Below are positions 32,866-44,427 of a stretch of DNA of 64,000 bases, piece by piece; positions within the stretch are counted from its first letter, which is position 1, and the number at the start of each line of letters is the position of its first letter. The stretch is taken from assembly GCF_029227915.1 (NCBI RefSeq), contig NC_079882.1:6386001-6450000 (forward strand). Direction: 5' to 3'. The stretch comes from Hydractinia symbiolongicarpus. Taxonomy: Eukaryota > Cnidaria > Hydrozoa > Anthoathecata > Hydractiniidae. The translations under genes and the position numbers were made by a program. The notes beneath the pieces are model-generated. The model had not been told where the DNA came from, ran no database searches, and saw nothing but the letters and a program-made list of their open reading frames with translations.

Positions 32866-34433
32866 TTTAACATGACTAACGATTTATCATCTAAGTTTCA
32901 TCACGATAAGACACCTCGAATTTCATGACATCACTTTTGTTTTTCTATACGAAGTGTGCGAGGACGTTCAAGGGAAACCTTTGTTAATTCAGTTGGACGA
33001 TAAACAAATTCAACCAAAAAACGCCATTAGAAGTTAAGAAGCTTGTTTGACATAAGCGTGATTAAATTCTGGTTGAATGTTATTTTTAGATATACGGGTT
33101 TCTTAACCTCGATCGCAGGACCTGTTGTCTTTTTTTGCATATCTAACGGCGAGACGAACTTTTTCGTCAGACCTATCAATAATGAGAGAGACAAAAAGCC
33201 ACGGGAACGAGGTTGCGGCTTTCTGTGAACGCTTGGAGGTGCCAGGTTTATGCTCAATAAATGCTTAAAACGCAACAAAGATAAAGAAAAACTGCAACAA
33301 ATGTGTGCTTGATGTGGAGAACGGATTGTTCATCTCATTGATTTTCTCAACAAATGGTGAAGCGGAAGGAGAGTGCAATTTTTTTTTATAAAAGCTCATC
33401 GGAAATGATTGCAAAGTAAGAGCCAAACATGTATCACAATTCGTTTTATTTAGAGCAGAAACTTCCATTTCCCTATTACGATCAATAATGTTATACTTTA
33501 GAGTTTCTCGTTCCCTGAAGACTGAAGAAAATACGATATAACGATTGATTTATTTAGAAAAAAAAGAAAGAAGATAAGCCGGGGGTTGCATGTAAGTGTA
33601 AAGTCTCTTTATTTTTGACGGCAGTGATATATATAAACTTACTGCCCCTCTGATCTGGGTATCATATTGTATTTTAAGAAAAACGAAAAAAATGTGTCTG
33701 GGACTCTCTTGAGAAGGAGATAGGATTTTGATTGTTTCTCTGGTTACTTTCCCGAGCTATGAATTAAATTGCTCTTGATTTCCTGATTTAAAGAATTTTC
33801 TGGTAATAAAGTGTTACAACTATCGACAGAAGAAGAAACTTAAAACAGTTTGATTTGTTAAACACAAATTTAGCAAAAGTTATTAACTCATTAAGTTTAA
33901 AAGCTGCAAAAGTCCGGATCAATTGACCATTTGCCATTAATAAAAGCTTTTCTTTTATTCAAGGCCCCCCTACCTATTTTTGGCAAATTTTATGGAGATT
34001 GCAGTTCCATGCAAATTCTTTTTTTGTTTGTTTCTGCAGATTTAACACGTCACATCTGATTCCTCCTCGCTATGCTGCAGATGTATTATTGAATTCTGTG
34101 GAGAACGAAGTTGGGAGAAGCCATAAGAGAAGAGGTGGTGAGAGATTAATAAAAGTTGAGGCCCCTATCAAATGTCAGGTGACAAACTTTAGAACGTAAT
34201 AAAAAGTTTTCATTTAAAAGTGCTTAACCAAAAAATTAAAACCTTTAAAAGCGCTATTAATATTAACGACACTTTTGGTAACTGTAATATTTCGGGATAA
34301 AATATTCCGCTTTTACTCCCAGCGATGTAGTTTTGTGCTAGATTTCACGATTCTGTTTGCATGATTTCGGACATAAAAAACATTTACAAATTCATTCACA
34401 GACCGCTAAGTTTACAATTCAAGAAGTATATCT
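32866..34433. other. Intergenic DNA, no gene supported
   Basis: Two weak coding-like pieces are on the plus strand: 33110-33228 (RPINNERDKKPRERG) and 34041-34199 after a tttctgcag acceptor (HLIPPRYAADVLLNSVENEV). Neither matches anything I recognise. The second has an acceptor-like start and a stop after 52 codons, so a real terminal exon cannot be excluded. Confidence 0.35.
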
Positions 34434-34434
34434 G

Positions 34435-34468
34435 CCTTTCTTTCTTTCTTTCTTCCTTTCTTTCTTTA
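34435..34468. repeat. (CTTT)n microsatellite
   Basis: About eight units of cttt with one cctt interruption. Simple sequence in intergenic DNA. Confidence 0.9.
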
Positions 34469-35261
34469 TTTGAGTCTGGTTTTATCGGGTAACAGTGGTT
34501 TAAATAATAAAATTTTTTGGAATGTATTATTGATTTTGAAATCTTATTATGACTGTGTTTTGCTTTTCGCCAAAAGAAATCAGCATAAAGCAGCAAAGCA
34601 TTGAAATATACATCACTGTTTGCATAACTTGGAGATCACTGCGCTTGCATAATTTCAAATATTTTCCAGCATGCCACAAGTTGTGATGTAAACTAGTAGG
34701 AAAAAAAACTGAGGTAGCCAAGTCTATCACAGAAGTGTTTAATAAAACGATCCCCTATTGAAGACGCCAAGATATACAGATTTGACTGTAGACTGCGTGT
34801 AATGTTATTTAATAGGACGAAAAGCATAGATGAAAAATGTTCATTTTTCTCTAATTTATAATCTTACGTTCTCATACCATCAGTTACAAAACATAGATTA
34901 TTCGAATTTGTCAATCTTTTACACAACAGAAACCAGAAAATAGTTTATCGCGTTCACGGAAGTATAGACAACTTCGGTCCAGGAGACAGGTCAAAACACT
35001 CGTAAAAAGAATGCAAAGCAACGTGACAGCTTTGAGAAAAAAATATGTCTTCTAACCACTAAATAGCATTTTGTAATTCGAAATGACTAATAATTGATCA
35101 TACCAACAATTATTGCTACTGATAAATAGACATTGTTGGTACATATACTTCCTTTCTGATTTACTAAATTTCACTCCTCCCTGTAGTACTGCTTATTCTT
35201 TAGCGTATCACTTTGCAACAAAAGTAAATGCAGGGGGTAGAAGAACACTTCAGGGAAATCC
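34469..35261. other. Upstream region of the first lectin gene, no other gene seen
   Basis: AT-rich DNA leading to the TATA box at 35262. A short stretch near 35160-35250 (cctccctgtagtactgctta, aaaatgcagggggtagaaga-like) is related to the region preceding the TATA box of the second gene (taccccccgtactgacgct ... agagggttagaaaacac, 39020-39100), so the promoters are paralogous. Confidence 0.45.
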
Positions 35262-35269
35262 TATATAAA
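35262..35269 (+). promoter_or_regulatory. TATA box of lectin gene 1
   Basis: TATATAAA in the context aaatcctatataaaggcgtgaa, the same context as the TATA boxes at 39111 and 51960 in the paralogues. About 30 bp downstream, TTCAG/GTAGGTTG (35298/35299) looks like the end of a short 5' UTR exon. The acceptor would be tttatttag just before the coding exon. Confidence 0.75.
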
Positions 35270-35539
35270 GGCGTGAAATAAAATCAAATTTACTTCAGGT
35301 AGGTTGATTAACAGATTTATAACCATTTTAGAATTTTTATTTGCCTAGTTTTCGATAAATCTTTGAAAATGAGTTTTGATTTTTGATAGCACCAATAAAG
35401 GCTTTGAGAAAATCAATGAATTTACAAACTTTTGTCTTTGGGGCTAATGCTAATTTACTTTGTGCTGTAAATAGGCTTTATAACTATGTTGTGTGGTATT
35501 TTAACAACTCTTTTGCAATTTATTTAGGAAATAGCAAAT

Positions 35540-37750
35540 ATGATGTTTTTCGTGCTTTTGTTGATTGCTCTCCTGTATACAAATTCTGGTGAGAGTTAAT
35601 TCCACACCACTGTTTTTTAACACAGTGTATTTTTGTGATCGATAACGTAGTAGATGCTGGATATAGCTTTCTACAACGATCAGTGATCAACTTATTCTGA
35701 GAGGTTTTGTATTTCAATTCAAAACAATACAGACACATCTTTACTTTTGTTAGGTTCTGCCAGATTTCAGCGTGTGTGCGAGAATAATGGAATGAGTATA
35801 AGCTGTTTGCCAGGACAAGTGATACAAATTCAACGAGCGATGTATGGGCGACACTCAACTCGTTATTGCGGCTGGAGATGGTACTTCCGTAAACACTGTC
35901 ACTCGCAAAGATCTTTATATGAAGTGAGATTAAGGTGCCAGAATAAGAGATCGTGTAGCGTAAATGCTGTTAACGGAATATTCGGTGATCCATGCTATAG
36001 AACTACAAAATATTTAGAAGTTGATTATGACTGCAAGTTAGTTTTTCTTCTTATCTTCATTGATTTATCTTGCATTTTACTTTTATTGTTAATTCTTGTA
36101 TGTTACTTTTGCTGCATACCCATGTGCTATTATTCAACGAATATAATTGTCACACAATAGTAATTCTAACTGCTTTTCTGTAATCATTTTACATCACTTC
36201 AACGTTTTATTTATATTCTAACTCTCGTGTTACAGAAATTTACCAGTTGATGGAGGATACACAAGGTGGAATATCTCGAGATGTTCTCGCACTTGTGGTG
36301 GAGGGACAAAAACATTTACTAGGACATGCACAAACCCATCTCCAAGATTTGGGGAAAGGAACTGTGAAAGGCTTGGTCCATCAACATTAACAAAAGCATG
36401 CAATTCTGAACCATGCCCAAGTGAGTAGTGACATTATGTGAAAACATAAATTTTAATTAACAAACTTTTCATAATCTGTCATTACACAACATAAAATTCA
36501 AATAAAAAATAAAGTTAACTTTTAGTTCTAAACTGGTACTGCCTGCTTAAAATGTGTCTGGTAAAACGATATGTGAAAAAATATTTTTAAACTTAAATCA
36601 CACCTACTAACACCTATCTGCGAAGCTGGGACGATAGAAACCTCATAAGTCCTAGATCTATCCTCCTATATCTACTAGAAGAATAGACAAGGCAAATCTT
36701 CCTATTGAAACAAACTCGTCGTGGCTACTGAAACTGCTCTTCTTTTTACTTTTAACTTCACTTTATTGTCCCAATCAATTTTTACTGCTTGTACTTTAGT
36801 CAACGGTGGGTACAGCAAATGGGGAAAGTATGGTGCTTGCTCTGTTAAATGTGGAGGTGGAACGCAGGCGCGAACAAGAACATGTACAAATCCTTCTCCT
36901 CGATACGGAGGATTTGATTGTACACAACTTGGACCTTCTTCATCTACACGTGCTTGCAATCAACATGCCTGTCCAATTAAGCGCTTTGGATAGTACCAAT
37001 GTAATCTTACTGATTTTATTTACCAAAACATTTGTCCTTTGTTCACATCCTATCCGTTATTTTCTTAGTTTTGCTAAAGAGAGTTTGTCAAGACAAAACT
37101 CTACAAATCAAATGTGCCTCCGGTTATATCGTAAGAATTCGTTTCGCATTGTATGGACGAACTTCAAAACGTCACTGTGGATGGAGATTCTACTACAGTA
37201 GGAAATGCAGATCTCGGTCTTCATATTATCAAACTGCAGGTTTTTGCAACAACAAGAGAGTATGTTCTATTCCGGCAACAAATAAAATGTATGGCAACCC
37301 GTGTTTTGGAACTAGTAAATATCTAGAAGTCAAGTACTCCTGCGAGTAAGTGAATAAGCCTTTTGAGAAAAAAAGGTTCGGTTTAGCCTATATCGTCCCA
37401 TATTTTAGCCCATATTTTAAAAAATGAAAGTATATCTTTATTACATTTATTTTAGGCCCAAACCAACTGGTCTTCGCCACAAAGGAGTATGCCAAGACAA
37501 AACCATGGCTATCAATTGTGGAAGAAAAAGAATTCATATCAAGAGTGCAAGTTATGGTCGCACTTCAAGAAGATACTGCGGTTACAAAATTTTTCATCAG
37601 TCGAACTGTCACGCCAAATCATCCTTGCGTGTAGTGATGTCACGATGTGAAAATAAGAAACAATGCATTGTGAAAGCATCAAACAAAGTTTTTGGTAATC
37701 CATGCTTTCTCACATCGAAGTACTTGGAAGTGTCGTATACTTGCAAATAA
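35540..37750 (+). CDS. Secreted SUEL-lectin / TSP1 protein, gene 1 (splice donor of exon 4 mutated)
   Basis: Exons: 35540-35588 (signal peptide MMFFVLLLIALLYTNSG), 35754-36036 (SUEL domain with MYGR and GDPC), 36236-36420 (TSP1), 36800-36976 (TSP1), 37069-37345 (SUEL, LYGR/GNPC), 37456-37750 (SUEL, SYGR/GNPC, stop TAA). SUEL domains are rhamnose/galactose-binding lectins whose YGR and DPC motifs contact sugar. TSP1 repeats show CSVKCGGG and CTNPSPRYGG. Every junction is phase 1 or 2 in a repeating pattern, so domains are modular. Exon 4 should end CCA A/GTAAGCGC as in gene 2, but reads CCA ATTAAGCGC: donor GT has become TT. Reading through gives a stop at 36991 and a 236-aa SP-SUEL-TSP1-TSP1 product. 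Skipping exon 4 stays in frame (362 aa). Which is made is unknown. Confidence 0.85.
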
Positions 37751-37767
37751 CATGTTTGTTGCTGCAA

Positions 37768-37773
37768 AATAAA
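37768..37773 (+). terminator. Poly(A) signal of lectin gene 1
   Basis: AATAAA, 18 nt after the TAA stop. The same signal and flanks are kept in the copies at about 50644 and, inverted, near 60830. Confidence 0.7.
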
Positions 37774-39110
37774 CATTTTGCTGTTGCTTGTAAAATCAAT
37801 GTGGAGTAAATTGTATAATGGTTTCAAAGAGACAAAACTTCATATTTTTATACTTATCATTAAAATTGTGAATCTGGGGTCGGGTCCTTTTATTAGAAAA
37901 AAACTTTTCTCAAATATTCTCATTTCAATGTTAACTATTCCGGATTTGCCTCTATTACCCGAGTAGGAATCTACAGGCTTAACATAATTATACTAGATTG
38001 GTGTGGACCAAATGGTGATCTTGTTGTTAACCGATTAAGTCCAGTACGAAAGTTCATGGGTGCAACCTCGGTGGTGTCATATCAGACTATAAAATGTATT
38101 AGAATGACAATGCTAGTAAAAAATGAGGAGATATGTTGTGTAAATAATCGTACCAATAATAAACCTCATCAAAGATTAAAACGGATTCATAATTCATAAT
38201 TTTTGACAAAAATTCTATTTTACAGTTTTGTCCTGCCTTTTACTCTAAGATACATGTATTGCAAAGTCGACATTGCAAAGTAATCAACATTTTTTAAAAG
38301 TGAACAAGACTTTCTGGGATGGATTAATGTGAAAACAGTTCCAGTTATATTAAATTTTAAGTTAAAAATCTTAAACTTTAAAATCTGTATTGTTTCCGCG
38401 AGAAAACCAAGTGGTGCTACGAAAGGCATGAAATATGTAGAAAAATAAACGAATATTTACGCAACATGTATGTACCACGGACGGATTCCGGTGGATTTTA
38501 CAACGAAAGAACCTGTGGTAATCATATACTGTGCCGTATTTTTTGATTTTATTTAAAGATTTTACGCACACAAACATTTTTAAATTCATTCAGAGAACGT
38601 CTTTTTATTAGATGTCTTTGGTATCCTAAGATGGTTACTTCTCATTCTCAGTCCATAATACCAACTATAACAACACATCAATTACAAAATGAGAAATTGC
38701 CTTTTGCTAAACATTTTGCAGCAAAAACCAGCAAAAATTTAACGCCTTCGGCAAAAATTTAGACAATTTCGTCCTAATAACTCATACCACTTTATATTTT
38801 ATAACATTTTTTCCGAAGGTTTATGTTCTGATTATGGAAGTCTGAAGAGATCAAAAATTTCAAAGGTCGAAAAATTAGAAAATAACAAGGGAATTGTACT
38901 ACATAGTATTACTGCTAATGCGAAGTAATGATTTGAAAAAACATATTTTTCACGCAAATAAGCATTTTATGATTTAAAACGTGCGGAACTGATTATGGTC
39001 AATGAGAAGTAACTTATTTGTACATACCCCCCGTACTGACGCTCATTCTGGTAACTATCACCCTACAAAACACTAAATTCAGAGGGTTAGAAAACACAGC
39101 ATCGAAATCC
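37774..39110. repeat. Intergenic spacer between lectin genes 1 and 2, present in three copies
   Basis: This non-coding 1.3-kb spacer is repeated nearly unchanged at 50650-51959 (same strand) and at about 54470-55592 (inverted). Copies 2 and 3 share changes absent here (for example gccggtatagtaccgggtttg and an added attagattgtcatt near 51067), so 2 and 3 derive from each other. No conserved open frame was seen. Confidence 0.8.
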
Positions 39111-39118
39111 TATATAAA
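39111..39118 (+). promoter_or_regulatory. TATA box of lectin gene 2
   Basis: TATATAAA, 54 bp before the start ATG at 39172, in the context atcgaaatcctatataaaggg. A start site near 39140 would give a very short leader. Confidence 0.8.
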
Positions 39119-39171
39119 GGGATGAACTGAAGGATGCGGTAGTAGGTTTGCGGTAGTCGTTATCTAGAAAG

Positions 39172-41489
39172 ATGGAAAATATGCGATTGTCATTCGTGTT
39201 TCTTTTCATTGTATTCATGTACATGAACTCTGGTAAGACTTTCATTCTTGTCTTAACCTGGAACAATAATTTTTAACACAGTTTTCTGTAACTGTATTCA
39301 CGTCATTGTATTGTTGTTGTTTTTTTTTGTATCAAATGATGTACGGAAGTTTGAGTTGAAATGACACAAAGTAAACATTTATTTTTTCAGGTTTTGCAAA
39401 GAGTACGAAGCGTGTGTGCGAGCATACAACAATGCACATAATCTGTCCGTCAGGTCAAGTGATACAAATTCAAAGAGCAATGTATGGGCGATACACAATT
39501 AGTTATTGCGGCTGGAATATCTTTCAAGGACGTTGTAACTCGCACTCTAGCAGATCTTTACATGAAGTAAAATTAAGGTGCCAGAACAAGAGATCGTGTA
39601 GCGTGAATGCTGTTAACGGGGTGTTTGGTGATCCTTGCTATGGAACGAGAAAATATTTAGAAGTTGATTATTCCTGCAGGTTAGTTTGTTTCTTCAGTTT
39701 TTAGTTTTCGCGAACTGGAATTACCACTGCGAAATGTCGTATAAATAGAGTAAAGAAGTCACTTATCCTTATCACGAATACACAAATAATAATGTGCGTC
39801 TGTAATATAAATTATCCGATTTCTTTTCTGCTTATTAATTTACGTCATCAGTAAAATCCGATTTATATCGCGTCAAAATCTTGTTTTACAGAAATTTACC
39901 AGTTGATGGAGGATACACAAGGTGGAATATCCAAAGGTGTTCTCGCACCTGTGGTGGAGGGACAAAAACATTTACTAGGACATGCACAAATCCTTCTCCA
40001 AAATTTGGAGGAAAGAACTGCGAAAGGCTTGGTCCAGCAACATTCTCAAAAGCATGCAATTCTAAACCATGCCCAAGTGAGTCAAGTTTATGTTGAATTA
40101 CTAGGTAGTGCGATATGTAAAAATCATTTTTCGACTTGCAGTTGTGGTAGTATCTGTTTCTTTATCAGCAACAGAATTTTTAAGGGAGTAAAATTTGATA
40201 GCTGCAACCGTTAGATTAGAAACCTGCAAATAATTATCTAATCTAACAAGAACAAAGTCTAATGAGTAAATACAGACATTTGCCACTGTCCTTATCTTTC
40301 GCCTGTTTTTTATACTTAGTCAACGGTGGTTACAGCAAGTGGAAAAAAGATGGCGTTTGCTCTGTTAAATGTGGAGGTGGAATGCAGTCACTAAAAAGAA
40401 CGTGTACAAATCCTTCTCCTCGATATGGAGGATTAGATTGTACACGTCTTGGTCCTTCTTCATCTACACGTGCTTGCAATCAACATGCCTGTCCAAGTAA
40501 ATATTAATTCTACTAGCACTGTTCTGTTTTTTACCACCATATTTCCATTCTATATTAATATTTTAGTTAACGGTGGTTACAGCAAATGGGAAAAGTATGG
40601 CGCTTGCTCTGTTAAATGTGGAGGGGGAATGCAGTCACGTAGAAGAACGTGTACAAATCCTTCTCCTCGATATGGAGGATTAGATTGTACACGACTTGGA
40701 CCTAATTCATCTACACGAGCTTGTAATCAACATACCTGTCCAAGTAAGCGCTTAAAGTACCAATTATCCTTGAAGTTTTATTTACCAGCAAATATTTTTC
40801 TTGTTTACATGCTCTAATACACTATTTTTCGTAGTTTCGCTGAAGAGAGTATGCCAAGATGAAACTTTACAAATCAAATGTCCTCCCGGCTACATGGTCA
40901 GAATTTATGATGCACTGTACGGCCGCACCTCAAAAGCATATTGCCAATGGAGATCCAACTACAGCAGGAGGTGCAGATCTCATTTTTCATTTTCTCAAAC
41001 TGCGAATATGTGTAATAACAAGAGAACATGTTCTGTCCCGGCAACAAATAAAGTGTATGGCAACCCGTGTTTTGGAACTCATAAATATTTAGAAGTCAAG
41101 TACTTTTGCGAGTAAGTGAATTGATATTCAAGAAACGTGCTTATTTATTTGTGTAGATCAAAAATATACCAGCTCAAATCTTGTGTTCTTTCAGGCCCAA
41201 GACGATTGTTCTTCAACTCAAACGGGTATGCCAGGACAAAACCATGACAATCGACTGTGGAAAAATGAGAATCCACATCAAGGGTGCAAGTTATGGTCGC
41301 ACTTCAAAAAAATATTGCGGTCACAAAATCTTTCATCAGTCAAACTGTCACGCCAAATCATCATTGCGTGTTGTGACGTCACTATGTGAAAATAAGAAAC
41401 GATGCATTGTGAAAGGATCAAACAAAGTTTTTGGTAATCCATGCATATCCACGTCGAAGTACTTGGAAGTGTCGTATGCTTGCACATAA
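39172..41489 (+). CDS. Secreted SUEL-lectin / TSP1 protein, gene 2 (intact, 7 exons)
   Basis: Exons: 39172-39232, 39391-39679, 39892-40076, 40320-40496, 40567-40743, 40835-41111, 41195-41489. Phases close: 1461 nt, 486 aa. Order: signal peptide (MENMRLSFVFLFIVFMYMNS), SUEL (MYGR, GDPCYGTRKYLEVDYSC), TSP1 (CSRTCGGGTKTFTRTC), TSP1 (CSVKCGGGMQSLKRTC), TSP1 (CSVKCGGGMQSRRRTC), SUEL (LYGR, GNPC), SUEL (SYGR, GNPC) and stop. One domain per exon. The first SUEL keeps the canonical YGR/DPC pair; the other two have Asn for the Asp of DPC. Such multi-lectin proteins agglutinate or opsonise in other invertebrates, or act in secretions; the role here is inference. Gene 2 has one TSP1 more than gene 1 (exons 4 and 5 are close copies). 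Upstream is a compact TATA promoter. Confidence 0.92.
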
Positions 41490-41570
41490 AATGTGGAATT
41501 CAGGGAGAATCGCAGCTACGTTTCGGATACAACTTGTTAAAATTGTAAAATTGTAATCACTGTTTGCAAA

Positions 41571-41576
41571 AATAAA
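41571..41576 (+). terminator. Poly(A) signal of lectin gene 2
   Basis: AATAAA 82 nt after the stop, followed by a T-rich stretch. Confidence 0.6.
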
Positions 41577-42298
41577 ATCTCCTAGAATTTCTTCATGTCA
41601 TCTAGACAAAATTTTTGTATTCTTCAATTCTTTAGTAGCTTGAATTTCTTACTTACTGTTTAGCTTTATAGTCTTGACTTGAATTCTGGGGAAGTCGTCC
41701 TTTATTGCTTTCGCTACCTAATATTATTCCGAATAGCCAAGCTCGATCCTAGCACCTTTTTCGTGACGCCTATTTCGCTAAAACTATCAAAAAGCGAGTG
41801 CCATTAGGAAAAACAATCGTGGGGACGAGCTTGCAGAATAACATTAATTTGGAAAAAAAACAAACGATTCCCGCTGATATTAGAGCGCTAGCAAAATTGA
41901 TAAAAAAAGCATGTGTCAAATACTTTCTAAATAAATACAAAAAAGGATGAGATCAAGATTTATTGGAAAAATCAAAGTAACAAGTTATGGAATTTTTGCT
42001 GTGATTACATCAATTTTCAAGTGTCACAATTTCCAACAAAGTTTGGTTATATGCGTAATCGTATCCATAGTTATAAGTAGCTTAAGGGATAATAAATATA
42101 AAATAGATATTATTGAAGATATTACTTCGGTTTGTCTGTTCATTAGTTATATTACTCTGGAAAGTTTATCATTTCTTGAACATGATAGTTTAGTAGGCGA
42201 GGTTTTGGGAGATCCTTCTCCCATCATCGGGCAAAGTAAAATGATGTTGCGCATGTATCTATGTAATTGCAGAGGATCGAAATTCATATAAATTAACC
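41577..42298. other. Spacer between lectin gene 2 and the Penelope-like fragment
   Basis: No gene supported. The plus-strand open frame 41947-42291 has hydrophobic stretches (FAVITSIFK, VICVIVSIVISSL) but no homologue I recognise, and it runs into the Penelope-like 3' end, so I treat it as chance. Whether this stretch is part of the palindrome cannot be seen because the matching region would lie beyond 64000. Confidence 0.4.
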
Positions 42299-43283
42299 AA
42301 TCAGAAATGAGCTGATATATACAGCTAATTACAGTAATTGACATTTTCGGACCTAGATGTAGGTAACTACTTCTGTAGGGCTGGTAACCAAATCTCAGGA
42401 AGTTGATACCAGATGCTGTTTATGTGTTTGTTACGTTCTACATTGTTGATGGTTTCTTTAATCTTCTTGTCCGTTGTTCTGGATTCTCTGTCAATGATTT
42501 TCTTCTCATCCCAATTAAACTGATGACTTCTGCTCCAGCTGTGGTCCGCAATTTCGTTTTTCTTCACATCTCCTTTTCTCACTGCGGGCATATGTTCTTG
42601 TACTTGTTGCTTAAACTTTCTTTTTGTTTCGCCTATATACACTGCATCACAACCCTTACACGGGATTTCGTGAACAACATTGTTTTCTTTTTCCAGGTTT
42701 ATTTGTCTTTTGGTTTAGACAAAGTGCTTCTTAGGGTGTCTTTAGAATTAAGAATGCATTTGATCTTGTGTTGCCTTAAACCTCGACGAAGAATCTGGCT
42801 GGTACCTGGTACGAAGGTTAGGAATGCTAACGCGATGATTTCCTCCGATGTTTTCTTGTTGTCTCCGTTGCACCTTCTCTTCATTTTATTTTCTACTTGC
42901 GTGATGACTTTATGACTGTATCCATTTGCGATTAATGCATTTCTTACACGTCGAATTTCTATTTTCCTCTCATGTTTGTCACTGACTACGCTGTTGGCAC
43001 AATTCAGTAATGAAGATATGACACTTTCTTTGCAAGATTTCTGATGGCTTGATTCGAAGTTAAGGTACTGGTCAGTGTGTGTTGGTTTACGACACGCTGA
43101 AACTGAAATGGAACCATTCTTGCGTTTATCCAAAGTGTCCAGGAAAGCGATACTTCCATTGTGTTCAAGCTCAACAGTGAATTTGATTTGTCGATGTAGG
43201 CCGTTCATGTGTTCATGGAACTCATCTAGATGAGATCTTTTGATTATGGCGAATACATCGTCAACAAATCTTTTCCAAACATT
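42299..43283 (-). mobile_element. Penelope-like retroelement, 5'-truncated, left-arm copy
   Basis: From 43283 downward the minus strand reads VWKRFVDDVFAIIKR (the RT active-site FVDD), then HMNGLHRQIKFTVELEHNG, SIAFLDTL and RKPTHTDQYLNFESSH, a run of motifs typical of Penelope-like RT, ending at a stop at 42699. The GIY-YIG part (GCDAVYIGETKRKFKQQ, EIADHSWSRSHQFNW) follows in a shifted frame to 42367. The frameshift just after TLSKPKDK is shared with the right-arm copy, so the element was already broken before the inversion. Upstream RT motifs are absent. Confidence 0.85.
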
Positions 43284-44018
43284 TGTTTGTCTGTCTGATC
43301 TAAATATAAGATATTAAAAAACTAGTCGTCAACCTGTGGGAAAATCAACCCACTCCCGTCCTTCATATATCGCATTTCGTGTTTCCGTAACAGACAGACA
43401 GACAAATAGAGAAACTAACATCTATTATTATTGAGACAGTGTGTATCAGGAAAGGAAATTCGAATAATAGACCTCAAACCGAGGGAGCACCTTCTCTGCA
43501 CACCCACACGCTTAACCCTATTATACCTGGGAGCATAAATTCCCGCTGTCTGTTTGACTAGGCATAAATTTTGCTTGTAACGTGGTTGAGTGCCAAAAGT
43601 TTGTGACTTTTTTCAAACTTTTAATTTTTTATACTCTGTGGAGGATATTGCATATTTGGGATGGGGGGTAAATTTTGTGTAAATTGACGACGAAAAGAAC
43701 ATGTACAATTGCAGTAAAATGTTGTATTCGTTATAGAAGAATTTAGTATGTGTTGTTGGTCACCAGGTGGTTGGTTACTAAGGGGTTACTAAGGACATAT
43801 ATTTGACATACATTGTTTTCCTTACATCGAACATTTTTAAATGTCATATTCTACATATGTACCAAGTTAAATGACGTAAGCGTCAATATTTGTAGAAAAA
43901 CGGACCTTCATAGCTGTATCGTTAAGATAGTAAACTTTCTTGTTGATATGACGTCACTTTTGATCCAAATAAGGTCATTAAAAATCAATCTTTAATATTA
44001 AGTCTTTATTTGATAGAG
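43284..44018. other. Non-coding spacer in left arm
   Basis: It has no gene. It is matched, inverted, by about 62590-63327 in the right arm, where the sequence continues without the Gypsy element. It contains a (CAGA)n stretch near 43391 (aacagacagacagacaaat). Confidence 0.7.
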
Positions 44019-44023
44019 AGTCT

Positions 44024-44191
44024 TGTAGTATTTATCTATCATCAGATAAAAAGTATTCTTCTGATAAAAGAAGCTAATCACATATAAACATAAAGTCTGA
44101 TATCAGATGCTGTGACGCCATCTTGGATCGTGTTTTTGAGCCCGAGCCGAAACTCACGGCATCCGATATATACCTAGTAAAATATATTACA
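44024..44191 (-). repeat. 3' LTR of Gypsy element
   Basis: 168 bp, TGTAGTATTT...ATATATTACA on the plus strand, begin TGT and end ACA. Identical by eye to the LTR at 48742-48909. Confidence 0.95.
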
Positions 44192-44206
44192 ATCCCTCTT
44201 TTTCTC
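44192..44206 (-). other. Polypurine tract of Gypsy element
   Basis: On the element strand the sequence gagaaaaagagggat lies directly before the 3' LTR, the expected position of the plus-strand primer. Confidence 0.75.
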
Positions 44207-44427
44207 GAAGTTATTGTTGTTGATTTCTTGATTGTTTGTTTTATAACATGTTCACATATTTGCTTTTCAACTCAGTTCCTCTGCACGTACATAAAACGTT
44301 TTTGTTCTTCAGCTATACACATCGGTCTTTTACTATATACATCGTATCGTTCGTCTGCTATATATATACATCGTTTATCATTATCGTTCTTGTTATCATT
44401 ATCTTGTTATCGTTCTTATTTTTTTCT

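Noticed and set aside
36702-36959. Minus-strand frame over lectin gene 1 exon 4
   Set aside because: Antisense shadow of the TSP1 exon.
41947-42291. 114-codon plus-strand frame with hydrophobic segments
   Set aside because: It runs into the Penelope-like 3' end, no homology or splice context recognised; likely chance.
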